From a virus: a stretch of DNA of 42,120 bases. Made by a program: the position numbers and the translations under genes. Position 1 is the stretch's first letter; the number at the start of each line of letters is the position of its first letter. The notes below the pieces were generated by a model. That model made no database searches, was not told where the DNA came from, and worked only from the letters and a program-made list of their open reading frames with translations. Positions 21,402 to 29,895 of the stretch are shown piece by piece. The stretch lies in IMG/VR virus record IMGVR_UViG_3300013286_000022, positions 1 to 42,120 of that record. The stretch is one strand, 5' to 3'.

Positions 21402-23686
21402 TAAAATCTACCATCTGGTTGATAACGATATCGCATGCTGCCTAGACGCCAAAATGTTCCAACGTCATTGCTGGATACTTTTATTGATATTAGACGAGCG
21501 CGAATTCGTGATGTTACAAATTGTGTTGCTTGTGTAACGTTATACGGCCCAAACTGCACTGGGGTGTCTCCAGAGTAGTTAGTGCCAAAAAACGTTATTT
21601 GAATAGTAGCGTTCTTAGGCTGACTATACTGACCCCATTTAAAATCGGGCCACACTTGGTCTAAGAACACAAGATTGTCAGACTCGTTAATCTCAAAATA
21701 TCCAGTTTGAAACGACGATAACATAGCTTTCCCGTCGGCGTCATTTGAAGTCTCGTGTTGATAGACATACCCTGAGGTTGGGTCGGCACCGATCGGCGGA
21801 CCGATAACCGATTGATCAATCCATGCACTGCGAGAAAGCGTACCATAATCCCACTGTTTGATAACGGTGTTGTATTTAACATAACTGTCGTTTTCACCCG
21901 TACCAGACGCTGATGGGTAATACCAAGTTACTTCATTAAATTGCGCGTTGGTGCCACAGCGGATGCGATTGGTGTATGGCATCCCATTAGCGTCGTTGCC
22001 TGAATTAAGATTTTGAAACACAATGTCCCATACGGGGCAAGGAAGTGATTCAGCTCCGTTTCCAGAAAGAACAAAAAATTGTTTTTGACTCATCCAATAG
22101 GTGGCGTCACCAACGTTGGCTGCAGCACCTCTAGCGATCAAACCACAACTAGACTTAATTTTGTTAAACCCATAAACATATGGTGGGCCAATGTATTGCA
22201 TGGCCCACAGATCAAGATCTGTCCAAAGTAAACCCTGCTGATTGGCTTGCAGCCCACCGACAATTCTGCTGCCTGTTGGGATGCGGTATGAACCTGCTTG
22301 ATTTGTTACTGTGGCATCCCACATAGCATAATCTTCAATATCTGTCCATCTGACTAACAGCGGATCGACGATTCCCGTTTGAGTAGATCCGTATGCTATA
22401 AGTTGGCGTTGTGGCATTGCAACAAACATGCCTGCATTAGCCAACGGACAGCCATCGATGATCTGTGCGTTTTGAATAACGCCATTTGGCTCCCAGAAAT
22501 AAATAGGACCACCCGCAGGACACGCAATAAGAATTTGTCCCCAATTATCAAGAGACCAATCGGTTGCAGTAATAGCGGACCCAGATGTGGGAACAATACC
22601 TGCTCCTGTACCATACCCGCCAACGCCGTAACCACCAACGCCATAACCAGAACCAGCGGGTTGAGGAATCGTGCCATAATAGATAGTAGAGTTAACATTA
22701 CCACTATTTTCAAACGCAGACGCATTCGACGTAGCCGAGTTTTGAGCCACGAAAATAAGGTTGTTAGCGTCAACAACGGAGCTAACCATATAAACCCCAG
22801 ATAAAGTTATCCCACCAACACTTGTTGGTATTGTTACTGGAAAATTAGATCCAACCACTAACCCGTGATTTGGGAATAAAACAGAAACAGTGGACAACCC
22901 TGTTGCGGTAGTAAAGTACGCTACTTGTCCTGGGAATGTAGCCGTGTGAGTGCCAGACCCCGCCGACAAAGTATTAATTGACGCCCCAGTTGGGGTGGTA
23001 GCTATTTGAAACGTGTTCGACGTGGCACTCTTTACAAAATATGTTGTGCCAGCTGTAATACCAGTTGGCAAGGTGCCAGTAGTTGAGAATTTAACAACTG
23101 TTCCATTAACTGGTGCTGTTGTAACTGTGATAACAGCTGGACTTGCGTTGGTTATAGTTGCAGTTTGTATATTTGTATAAGTCGCGGGGGTTTCTGCAAT
23201 AACTTGAAATTGATTTGAACTTACAACGTTGTAAATCGCATACGCCCCATACAGCTTTGTCCCTCCAACGCTTATGGGCGTAAGATAATAAACATATGAG
23301 TATATGTTTGTGTTGCTGGACGCTTCTGTGTCAGATACCACCAAACTAGCGGCGGTTGTAGAAAACGCAGCAGAACCATTAAACGTCTGCTGAAGAGGTG
23401 TAATACCAACGGCGTTGCCTTGATAAATAACCGTAAGATTAGTTTCAGCACCGAGAGCCAGATAGTCAATTGCGTTTAGATCTTGCCATGATTTCATATT
23501 TCTAACGGCAGATCTAATCGTATTGGCATAATATTTAGACCACCCACCCAGTTTTTGCGGTAGACCCATACCACCTCTATCAGGTAAAAAACGAATTAAG
23601 TTAGTTTGCGAAAGCGCAACTTCATTTAAAGTAGGAGTTTTTTGAGTATCTACTCCTGGAATCATTTTTAAAATAGCGTGAGGCAT
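21401..23686 (-). CDS. P22 gp10-like tail/DNA-stabilisation protein (761 aa)
   Basis: The N-terminus, with LNEVALSQTNLIRFLPDRGGMGLPQKLGGW, resembles podoviral packaged-DNA stabilisation (tail hub) proteins, which begin with a similar N/RF-P-G-W pattern. The body is beta-rich and contains a module from about residues 170-255 (ASPAVITVTTAPVNG, TGTLPTGITAGTTYFV) that also occurs in the fibre-like protein at 28883-29884. The last third holds WSxDNWGQILIACPAGGPIYFWEP and WTDIEDYAMWD, typical of this family. It would sit between the adaptor and the tail needle or fibres. Confidence 0.75.
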   Translation of the reverse strand: MPHAILKMIPGVDTQKTPTLNEVALSQTNLIRFLPDRGGMGLPQKLGGWSKYYANTIRSAVRNMKSWQDLNAIDYLALGAETNLTVIYQGNAVGITPLQQTFNGSAAFSTTAASLVVSDTEASSNTNIYSYVYYLTPISVGGTKLYGAYAIYNVVSSNQFQVIAETPATYTNIQTATITNASPAVITVTTAPVNGTVVKFSTTGTLPTGITAGTTYFVKSATSNTFQIATTPTGASINTLSAGSGTHTATFPGQVAYFTTATGLSTVSVLFPNHGLVVGSNFPVTIPTSVGGITLSGVYMVSSVVDANNLIFVAQNSATSNASAFENSGNVNSTIYYGTIPQPAGSGYGVGGYGVGGYGTGAGIVPTSGSAITATDWSLDNWGQILIACPAGGPIYFWEPNGVIQNAQIIDGCPLANAGMFVAMPQRQLIAYGSTQTGIVDPLLVRWTDIEDYAMWDATVTNQAGSYRIPTGSRIVGGLQANQQGLLWTDLDLWAMQYIGPPYVYGFNKIKSSCGLIARGAAANVGDATYWMSQKQFFVLSGNGAESLPCPVWDIVFQNLNSGNDANGMPYTNRIRCGTNAQFNEVTWYYPSASGTGENDSYVKYNTVIKQWDYGTLSRSAWIDQSVIGPPIGADPTSGYVYQHETSNDADGKAMLSSFQTGYFEINESDNLVFLDQVWPDFKWGQYSQPKNATIQITFFGTNYSGDTPVQFGPYNVTQATQFVTSRIRARLISIKVSSNDVGTFWRLGSMRYRYQPDGRF

Positions 23687-23689
23687 TGG

Positions 23690-24421
23690 TTATCCCCGCG
23701 ATGGAGTTGCAGCTGGGGTTGGTGAGTAGGAAGTCCACCCCGCTGACTCGAATTTTTTACGAGCCTCTTCGATAAACGCGCCTTTTAATAGTGTATTGTA
23801 CTGAGCTTCGTACGTAACCGCCATCTGTGGGTCGTCGTTGGCACGGCCAAAATTACGCTGATAAGCACTAATATAAATCATACTAGCCATAATTAACACG
23901 TCGGGTAAATACGTGCTTATGAATGTGGTGGTATTCGTAGACGACAAACTAGCAGGGCGAGATGTGCCTGTTACCAAAACGTTATAATTCTGACTAGGAT
24001 AAGGGCCGAAAATGAGGTATTGACTGGTTAAACCCGTGGTGGCACGATCACCGCCATACACCGCAAACACTGTTGGAATGTTAGTTAACGATGAGTCGTT
24101 GTACACGTTTTGAATGTACTCTTTAGTAACTGGCAGAACTGGCAAATTAGCTGTGCCGCTCGTCACAGCAACTGTTTGAATGGTAATAAAGTCACCAGTG
24201 GGTATAGTAAGTTGGTTGTTGCCGCTTGTCATAGTATACGTGTTAGAGTTCCGAGTAGACAAGAAATCTAGATCACGACAAATACGGTTTTCGGCATAAG
24301 TTATCATTTGAGGAATAATAATAGTAAATGGGTCTGTCGGATTGTTTAAGTCGTACCCGTTAATCACAGCCATCGTTGCTATTTGACTGACGTAGGTAGA
24401 ATATGTTAAACCCGTCGTCAT
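23690..24421 (-). CDS. Phage tail adaptor-like protein (243 aa)
   Basis: The region PQMITYAENRICRDLDF is the helix seen in short-tail adaptor proteins, followed by a beta region and a C-terminal helical part (LPDVLIMASMIYISAYQRNFG...AVTYEAQYNTLLKGA). ATG 24421 is preferred to the upstream GTG 24430 because AGGTG is correctly spaced for it. The candidate promoter at 24450-24478 lies just upstream. It should bridge the neck and the gp10-like protein encoded next. Confidence 0.7.
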   Translation of the reverse strand: MTTGLTYSTYVSQIATMAVINGYDLNNPTDPFTIIIPQMITYAENRICRDLDFLSTRNSNTYTMTSGNNQLTIPTGDFITIQTVAVTSGTANLPVLPVTKEYIQNVYNDSSLTNIPTVFAVYGGDRATTGLTSQYLIFGPYPSQNYNVLVTGTSRPASLSSTNTTTFISTYLPDVLIMASMIYISAYQRNFGRANDDPQMAVTYEAQYNTLLKGAFIEEARKKFESAGWTSYSPTPAATPSRG

Positions 24422-24449
24422 TTTCGACACCTATGCACGTTGTACTGAA

Positions 24450-24478
24450 ACTATATCACACGAGCTTGTTGTAGGCAA
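24450..24478 (-). promoter_or_regulatory. Candidate - strand promoter before the tail genes
   Basis: On the - strand, TTGCCT (24473-24478), a 17-base spacer and TATAGT (24450-24455) lie at the end of the endolysin gene, 29 bases before the adaptor start. CGTGTGA precedes the -10, similar to the other promoters in the window, although here it also contains the endolysin stop codon. Confidence 0.45.
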
Positions 24479-25049
24479 TTTCTAACTTGGTGTCATATTG
24501 GTTCTGAGCGTACGCGGGGCCATTGTAACCCTTAGCGAAACCCGCCCAGTCCTTTCGTTGAATCTCGTCCAACAACCCAGCGGATTTAATAAAGTTAGCC
24601 ATGTGCCGAAGCTGATTTACTTCAGACTCCATAGCTTGTTCCACCATTTCTTGAGCGGATGAGCATCCAGCCAGTTTGTAATTATTACCCATAATTTGAC
24701 CCAGACCCCATGACACAGATCGCAGAGCAGCGTCCAGATCAATATCAACAGCGGCAGTAATTTCTGCATAAACAGCGTCTGAGCCTTTTGGGTAAGGCTT
24801 TTCGCCCCACTTAGGATAAGCGAGACCAGCATCAACAGCTTGTTGTAGAGCATCGGGTTTGTCCTTTAACATTTTGTAAAAGTAATGACGCTCAAAAAGA
24901 GCTTTAGGCCTTTTAGATTTGTCAAAACCAAAACCGCCAGTTTCGACAGACAACACTGCACGCAGAGCGGCAGGTTCAATATCAAGATATTCTGCAGTTG
25001 CATCGATGTCGCCAACTTGCATTGGGGTGGCTGTGCCTACGAAATTCAT
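24456..25049 (-). CDS. Endolysin, N-acetylmuramidase domain
   Basis: 197 residues filled by one muramidase domain (PF11860 type): ALRAVLSVETGGFGFD (Glu at about residue 36 as likely acid), PKALFERHYFYKML, SVSWGLGQIMGNNYKLAG and WAGFAKGYNGPAY. It cuts the glycan strands of peptidoglycan for host lysis. No signal peptide or membrane anchor is seen, so it should depend on the holin encoded directly upstream, with which it overlaps by 4 bases. Confidence 0.88.
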   Translation of the reverse strand: MNFVGTATPMQVGDIDATAEYLDIEPAALRAVLSVETGGFGFDKSKRPKALFERHYFYKMLKDKPDALQQAVDAGLAYPKWGEKPYPKGSDAVYAEITAAVDIDLDAALRSVSWGLGQIMGNNYKLAGCSSAQEMVEQAMESEVNQLRHMANFIKSAGLLDEIQRKDWAGFAKGYNGPAYAQNQYDTKLEIAYNKLV

Positions 25050-25543
25050 TTCTTTTCTCCGATTGACGGGTTACTACTACCAAACCAGAATGACAACACC
25101 AGCATCAAGGCACCGTCGAGTGTGCCAAGAACACGCGCAATCAATTCCCGCATACTAGCTTCAATCACATGCGTGAACAGAAAATATTGAATGACTGCCC
25201 AACAGACAACGATGACATAGGACATGATAGACGGCGTAAAAGAATGCGTGCCAATCGCCATATCGCGGGCAGAGGCCCGATCATTGGCTGCGATCTTTAC
25301 TAGGTCTATGTCCAGCGATTTTATCTGGACTTTGAAGTCGGCATCCACTTTCCTGATGGCGGCAATTTGATCTGGGGTTGCAGTTGCCAGCGCATTTCTA
25401 ATGTCGTCTTCAGTCCCGTCACTGTGACCCAATAGAGCCGTAGACAGTGCTTTGACGGCCATGCCTGCCACTGGGCCGCCAATGGCCGTTGCGATAGTTG
25501 GTGCGACATTTTCAATCAACTTTCCAAAGATGCCGAGGTCCAT
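25046..25543 (-). CDS. Three-transmembrane holin (GTA holin type)
   Basis: 165 residues matching the 'holin of 3TMs, for gene-transfer release' pattern: Gly/Ala-rich N-terminal segment (IGGPVAGMAVKALSTALLG), ATPDQIAAIRKVDADFKVQIKSL, NDRASARDMAI, two C-terminal membrane segments and a final FWFGSSNPS. It makes the membrane lesion that lets the endolysin reach the wall. ATG 25543 overlaps the preceding stop by one base and is preferred to GTG 25546. This holin type is best known from Alphaproteobacteria. Confidence 0.85.
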   Translation of the reverse strand: MDLGIFGKLIENVAPTIATAIGGPVAGMAVKALSTALLGHSDGTEDDIRNALATATPDQIAAIRKVDADFKVQIKSLDIDLVKIAANDRASARDMAIGTHSFTPSIMSYVIVVCWAVIQYFLFTHVIEASMRELIARVLGTLDGALMLVLSFWFGSSNPSIGEKK

Positions 25544-25824
25544 CACTTATCCCCCAATTTTGCTTCAAGTAAGCGGATGCGAACCTTCATATCGTTAATG
25601 TCTTTGTAAATTTCATCCCGCAACCTGTATCGAGCTTCTGCGCTTAATGGGCTATCAGTAGGAATCCCCTGCGGCGTAATTAATAGTGGCATCTTACCTT
25701 TAATGTCTTGTACATCCATATGGAGACCATTGATACCGCTGACCAACCACCCAATTGCTGCAACCAGCACAGGAAACATCATGCTCATGATTTTTGAAAG
25801 ATCAAAATGCCCTTTGTCGTCCAT
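25543..25824 (-). CDS. Membrane-anchored small protein of the lysis block (93 aa)
   Basis: One N-terminal membrane segment (MMFPVLVAAIGWLVSGI, about residues 14-30), a periplasmic-size linker and a C-terminal coiled coil (RLRDEIYKDINDMKVRIRLLEAKLG). This N-anchored, coiled-coil layout fits an inner-membrane spannin or a holin-associated protein. It is coupled to both neighbours (TAATG and TGATG junctions). No partner lipoprotein gene is nested in it that I could see. Confidence 0.6.
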   Translation of the reverse strand: MDDKGHFDLSKIMSMMFPVLVAAIGWLVSGINGLHMDVQDIKGKMPLLITPQGIPTDSPLSAEARYRLRDEIYKDINDMKVRIRLLEAKLGDK

Positions 25825-26297
25825 TATACCAAACTCCCTAAAAGTATAATCCCTATGCCAAGCATTATACTTAACAATAATAGAACTATGAAGCTAACAA
25901 CAGCAGCTTCCTTGATCTCTTCCATCTTAACCGCAGAAGCGCGTTCTTCTTCCCATTTCTGCCGTTCAATCTCCTTGCGGATGTTTATGACTTCACGTTG
26001 GACTTGATCCCAAGCTGCAAGACCATAAGTGCCGACAAAAAGGTTTCTGGCTTTCAATGTCAAATCATAGGCTTCAGCTTTTGCAGCATATCGTTCAATG
26101 GCAATTTGTTCTGCACTTTTGTCATTGAAAAAAGTCTTTTTAGGAGGATCGGCAGCAATTTGAGTAAGTTTAGCGAGATTGCCCCACAACTCAGACAAAT
26201 CTGCTGCCATGCCTTGTATTTCTTTGCCAGCAGCAATGCCAGCTTGAATGCCAGCATACGCCGCTTGAGCTGCCGCCAGTATTGTTAACGGATCCAT
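25824..26297 (-). CDS. C-terminally membrane-anchored helical protein (157 aa)
   Basis: An Ala/Gly-rich N-terminal helix (ILAAAQAAYAGIQAGIAAG), a long charged helical region and one strong C-terminal membrane segment (AAVVSFIVLLLLSIMLGIGIILLG). No known family. Its place between lysis genes suggests a role in lysis or in the cell envelope. Confidence 0.6.
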   Translation of the reverse strand: MDPLTILAAAQAAYAGIQAGIAAGKEIQGMAADLSELWGNLAKLTQIAADPPKKTFFNDKSAEQIAIERYAAKAEAYDLTLKARNLFVGTYGLAAWDQVQREVINIRKEIERQKWEEERASAVKMEEIKEAAVVSFIVLLLLSIMLGIGIILLGSLV

Positions 26298-26301
26298 AGC
26301 A

Positions 26302-26484
26302 TCACTCTTTGTGAGAGATTTCGCGAATCATAACATATAAACGGTAGCTAATTAGAATTACACCGCCTACATGAAGGAACAAAATTGCCCATTCATTTAG
26401 GCCGACAGCCCAAAGAGGCATTGACATGAACCCACCTGCCAAAGTCGAATCTATAACAAGATTAGTGTTGTGGTCGTTGTCCAT
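26302..26484 (-). CDS. Small single-membrane-segment protein (60 aa)
   Basis: Start chosen at the internal Met giving MDNDHNTNLVIDSTLAGGF; the longer reading (to 26574) runs over the preceding gene. A membrane segment spans about residues 28-50 (WAILFLHVGGVILISYRLYVM), with a short charged tail. The weak AGG ribosome-binding site makes the start uncertain. It could be a small holin or holin-like protein of the lysis block. Confidence 0.5.
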   Translation of the reverse strand: MDNDHNTNLVIDSTLAGGFMSMPLWAVGLNEWAILFLHVGGVILISYRLYVMIREISHKE

Positions 26485-26500
26485 GTTAAACCTGCTGCGT

Positions 26501-26698
26501 TTATTCTGTTGGAGGTGTAAATTCAGTTTCAACAGTTTTGGCAGTTTCTTCAACCGACTTTGCGATTGAAGCAACCTGTGCTTCAGCTTTAAATTTGATT
26601 TTGTGGATCAAATCAGCCACTTCTGCATATGGACGCAATGCCAATGCATTAAGGATTGCGTTAATTTCTTCTACAGTGTGTTCGAGATTAATGTTCAT
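26501..26698 (-). CDS. Conserved small phage protein (65 aa)
   Basis: The sequence EINAILNALALRPYAEVADLIHKI is a recurrent small phage protein pattern (NAILNAL followed by EVADLI), usually near tail fibre or lysis genes; no function known to me. The C-terminus is a charged helix ending in Pro/Thr. A GAGGG site precedes the ATG. Confidence 0.6.
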   Translation of the reverse strand: MNINLEHTVEEINAILNALALRPYAEVADLIHKIKFKAEAQVASIAKSVEETAKTVETEFTPPTE

Positions 26699-26707
26699 TT
26701 TACCCTC

Positions 26708-27478
26708 TTATTGGAATTGATAACTTACTTTGATTAAACCAGTGGTCCCAGCAAACCCGCCATAATAGCCAATGTAAAAATTAACATTGGCGCAACCCCC
26801 GCCACCACCTGCACCAAAACCAGTAGCAGCACCAGCTTGTGCAGCTTGCCCGACCCCTCCTGTCCCGCCTGTCCCAAGAATCGTGCTACCACCTGTACCC
26901 GCGACAGGGTTAGAGGAACCAGTTGTTCCTGAATCACCTGTTGTGTTGGTGACAAGGGTCAATGTGTTGTAACTGTTTGTGCCACCAGTTCCTCCAGGAC
27001 CGAATTGAACGGTGCCACTAGTGATAGTTCCAGGACCACCACCATTGGCAGTTATATATGACCCAAAAATGCTCGCACCGCCAGCAATTGGGGATGGAGG
27101 GGTGCCATAAGTCGAACCAGTTCCAGATCCAGCTCCTATTGTGCCGACAGTTGTGGCTATTGTTTGGCCATTATAAAAAATTCCTGACCCTGCAGTGCAT
27201 TTTATATATCCCCCTGCACCGCCACCGCCACCACCTGCATCACCTGCCCACGCATACCCTGTAGGATTGCCGCCAGCACAAGCTCCCCCGCCACCAGACC
27301 CTAATACTTCAATCGTCATTGGGTAGGCATTTGAAGGTGCAGTTAGGATTACAAAAGAATCAGACCCAACAGTAGTGAATGTGTGAGTCCTAATATTTCC
27401 AGCAACAGTTACTGTGCCACCTGTTGCATTGGCGAAATTTGAACCACCAGACCCAACCAAAATATTGTAAATGCTCAT
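26708..27478 (-). CDS. Glycine-rich tail-tip/fibre protein (256 aa)
   Basis: Starts MSIYNILVGSGG at 27478, exactly on the stop of the upstream gene (TAATG); an upstream in-frame extension would run inside that gene. After a beta-rich N-terminus there are long Gly runs (GSGGGGACAGG, AGDAGGGGGGAGGY, GTGGSTILGTGGTGG) ending in GAGGGGGC and a short beta end. Such polyglycine sandwiches are typical of receptor-contacting phage adhesins. Role inferred. Confidence 0.65.
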   Translation of the reverse strand: MSIYNILVGSGGSNFANATGGTVTVAGNIRTHTFTTVGSDSFVILTAPSNAYPMTIEVLGSGGGGACAGGNPTGYAWAGDAGGGGGGAGGYIKCTAGSGIFYNGQTIATTVGTIGAGSGTGSTYGTPPSPIAGGASIFGSYITANGGGPGTITSGTVQFGPGGTGGTNSYNTLTLVTNTTGDSGTTGSSNPVAGTGGSTILGTGGTGGVGQAAQAGAATGFGAGGGGGCANVNFYIGYYGGFAGTTGLIKVSYQFQ

Positions 27479-28539
27479 TATGACAAGCCTCCACCTGTAA
27501 TAACGAAAGTATTGGTTCCAACGCACATTATAGTACAAAGGCCGCGCTGTGAAAGTGTGCGATTGCCTGTCGTCGCAGAACCAACCAAATACATTGTCAC
27601 ACCAGAACCTTGTGTAATCGTCTGAGAAGATGCGCTATCGTTATAGATGGTGACATTCTGGCCTGTGGTAAAAATACCAGTATTTAGAGCAACGCCACCT
27701 GTGCTGATGGAAATGTATTTTCCTGCGTCTGATGCGATTAAAACATATGCACCCGTTTTGGCATTTGCAGGAACTGCACGGACGTTGCCAATTGAATCAG
27801 AAAGAGCCGCAGTGGTTGTGACATTTTGAGATGCGTCAACCGTCAAGGCAAGAACAGAGGTATTTGTTTTAACTGTAAATGTGGTGGTGCTTACTACCCC
27901 AGAAAGGGTAGGAGCAGAAGACCAAGAAGGAGCAGTGCTAACGCCACCAGAAGCAAGAACCGAGCCAACTGCTACATCCGCAAGTTTAGATAAAGCTGTG
28001 GTCGTGGACGCGTACAAAAGATCACCAACGGCATAAGAAGTATACCCCGTTCCACCAAGAATTGCCGTTACAGGAGCAGTTATTGATATTGTTGGAGATG
28101 TTCCAGGAGTAATAGTAATACCCGCGCCTGCCGTAAGAGAGGCTCTGGTATCATCAGCAAAAATTACATTGGTACCATCAGTAAATATAATGGCACTTTG
28201 AGTTTGCACAGAAGTTACAGACGTGCCACCACCAACAGAAGCCAACGTTACCGTGTAGGCGTTTGTGGTTGCATTCGTAACTACAAAGAACCCAGCAACG
28301 CCAGAGGGAAAAAATATGTTAACATTGGCAGAAAGAGCACCTGTAAGCCTGACGCGCATATTTTGACAGTTAGTCTGAGTCAGAGTAACATCAAAATTAG
28401 TGAGGGAAACCGAAAGCGTTCCAGCGAAACAAGCGTCAACAAGATCCCAATCGCTATTAGTTGGTACGTTCCACGAATTAATGTAATCGTTGTATCCAGG
28501 CTTCTCGAGGGCTTTGTTTGTCGTGTACGAACTGGCCAT
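27478..28539 (-). CDS. Tail fibre-like protein (353 aa)
   Basis: The N-terminus (ALEKPGYNDYINSWNVPTNSDWDLVDACF) is a phage fibre attachment pattern I recognise from many tail fibres. The remainder is Thr/Ser/Val-rich beta, ending in repeated strands (ASSQTITQGSGVTMYL, NRTLSQRGLCTIMCVGTNTFVITGGG). It probably forms a trimeric fibre or spike with the adjacent Gly-rich protein. No enzymatic motif seen. Confidence 0.7.
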   Translation of the reverse strand: MASSYTTNKALEKPGYNDYINSWNVPTNSDWDLVDACFAGTLSVSLTNFDVTLTQTNCQNMRVRLTGALSANVNIFFPSGVAGFFVVTNATTNAYTVTLASVGGGTSVTSVQTQSAIIFTDGTNVIFADDTRASLTAGAGITITPGTSPTISITAPVTAILGGTGYTSYAVGDLLYASTTTALSKLADVAVGSVLASGGVSTAPSWSSAPTLSGVVSTTTFTVKTNTSVLALTVDASQNVTTTAALSDSIGNVRAVPANAKTGAYVLIASDAGKYISISTGGVALNTGIFTTGQNVTIYNDSASSQTITQGSGVTMYLVGSATTGNRTLSQRGLCTIMCVGTNTFVITGGGLS

Positions 28540-28540
28540 T

Positions 28541-28870
28541 TTAGTTTCCCCAAGGGAGTGGTGGAACGATTACAGGCACATTTTGCTGCGTCTGTATTTC
28601 ATTTGCTAATGTGCCCTGATAGCTAGTAACATTTTGCGGACCCAAGCGATCTACGACCCAAGCGATAACTTGATCTTGATTTAATTCATTATAAGGGGTA
28701 AACGGTTGTCCAGACAAGTAATTTATGTTGACCGAACCATCTAAATTGGCAGAATAATTACCATCTGTGCCTGTATAACGATAGAAAACAGTGCACACAA
28801 CGTCCTGCTGCCCCTGATAGTTTGGGAAGCACTCCATCCGCAAAATCTGCCAAGAATAACTAACGGTCAT
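28541..28870 (-). CDS. Small conserved phage protein between fibre genes (109 aa)
   Basis: The pattern TVSYSWQILRMECFPNYQG, VVCTVFYRYTGTDG, INYLSGQPFTPYNELNQDQVIAWV matches small proteins found beside tail fibre genes in many phages (DUF7936-like). No function known to me. It may be a fibre assembly or minor tail component. Confidence 0.6.
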   Translation of the reverse strand: MTVSYSWQILRMECFPNYQGQQDVVCTVFYRYTGTDGNYSANLDGSVNINYLSGQPFTPYNELNQDQVIAWVVDRLGPQNVTSYQGTLANEIQTQQNVPVIVPPLPWGN

Positions 28871-28882
28871 TATAAACCCCTA

Positions 28883-29884
28883 TTAGACCCAAGACCCGAC
28901 GCTTGTATTGGTAGTGGTAACGCTAGGGATTGGGTAGATCAGGATGTAAGTACCCTGCAAAATAGACGACGTAGTTGGAGCGGCGGTAAAACCAATCGTA
29001 AAGTTTACGTTGGTAGCTGCTGTTGCGCCCACTTCCAACACACCCTTGATGAAGATAGTGTGCGAAGATGCTGCGGCGGCAGACGCTGCGGTTACTGTAA
29101 CAGGCGCAAAAATGTTAGTTGTGATGTAGTTGGACATCGAGCTTGACGCTGCAGGAGTGACAGCAGACGCTGCAGTGTTAGACACGACCAAATATGAATG
29201 GAAGTTAAAAGGAATAAGTCCCTGTGCAGCGGTAATCCCCGTTACTGCGTACTGGATAGCGGCAGCGTTGGCGGAAGTTTTTGTTACAGTGGTGTAAAGT
29301 TCATACGCGTAGCGTGTGTTGGCGTTTAAACTTACTCCCGTATTAGTTGCAGATGAATAAAATGTTGCGGTCTGTATGCCAGACTGTGAACCAGAGGTGT
29401 TAATTGCAGCACCACCGCGAGTGAGCGCGATGTTAAACGTTGTGGCTGACAAGTTAAGCACGAAATATTGTACACCCGCCACAATGCCCGTTGGAAGCGT
29501 ACCTGTCGTTGTGAAAACAACAATTTGACCAGACGCCGGAGCGGTAGTTACGGTAATAACTGCTGGCGAAGCAATGGTAATGGTTGCCGTCTGACCAGTG
29601 TTGGCAATCGTTGGGCCTGTAAGGGCGGTTTGACCAATGGCATAATACTGAGGGGCAGTAACCAACCCGCGCTGAAGAGCGACAGGCGTGAAGTACATGT
29701 CCGTGCCGTCATACTCGATGTTGCCAGCAGCGGCTGATGTCAAGTTTGTGCCAGCAGTCAATGTAATAGGCGCAACAGTTGTCGTACCTGCTGCTGCTGC
29801 AATGTTGTTTGGCACAAGGGTTGTTGACGTCAAACTGGTCAAACCAGTAATGGTATTTACTGTTCCGTTGATAGTGATAGCCAT
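28883..29884 (-). CDS. Tail fibre-like structural protein (333 aa)
   Basis: Beta-rich, Thr/Ala-rich protein. About residues 100-180 carry a module (ASPAVITVTTAPASGQ, TTGTLPTGIVAGVQYFV, GGAAINTSGSQSG) closely related to one in the gp10-like protein at 21401-23686. The second half has repeated Ala/Thr strands ending in a hydrophobic YILIYPIP. This looks like a tail or head fibre. Family unnamed. Confidence 0.65.
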   Translation of the reverse strand: MAITINGTVNTITGLTSLTSTTLVPNNIAAAAGTTTVAPITLTAGTNLTSAAAGNIEYDGTDMYFTPVALQRGLVTAPQYYAIGQTALTGPTIANTGQTATITIASPAVITVTTAPASGQIVVFTTTGTLPTGIVAGVQYFVLNLSATTFNIALTRGGAAINTSGSQSGIQTATFYSSATNTGVSLNANTRYAYELYTTVTKTSANAAAIQYAVTGITAAQGLIPFNFHSYLVVSNTAASAVTPAASSSMSNYITTNIFAPVTVTAASAAAASSHTIFIKGVLEVGATAATNVNFTIGFTAAPTTSSILQGTYILIYPIPSVTTTNTSVGSWV

Positions 29885-29895
29885 TTTCTAGTTCC

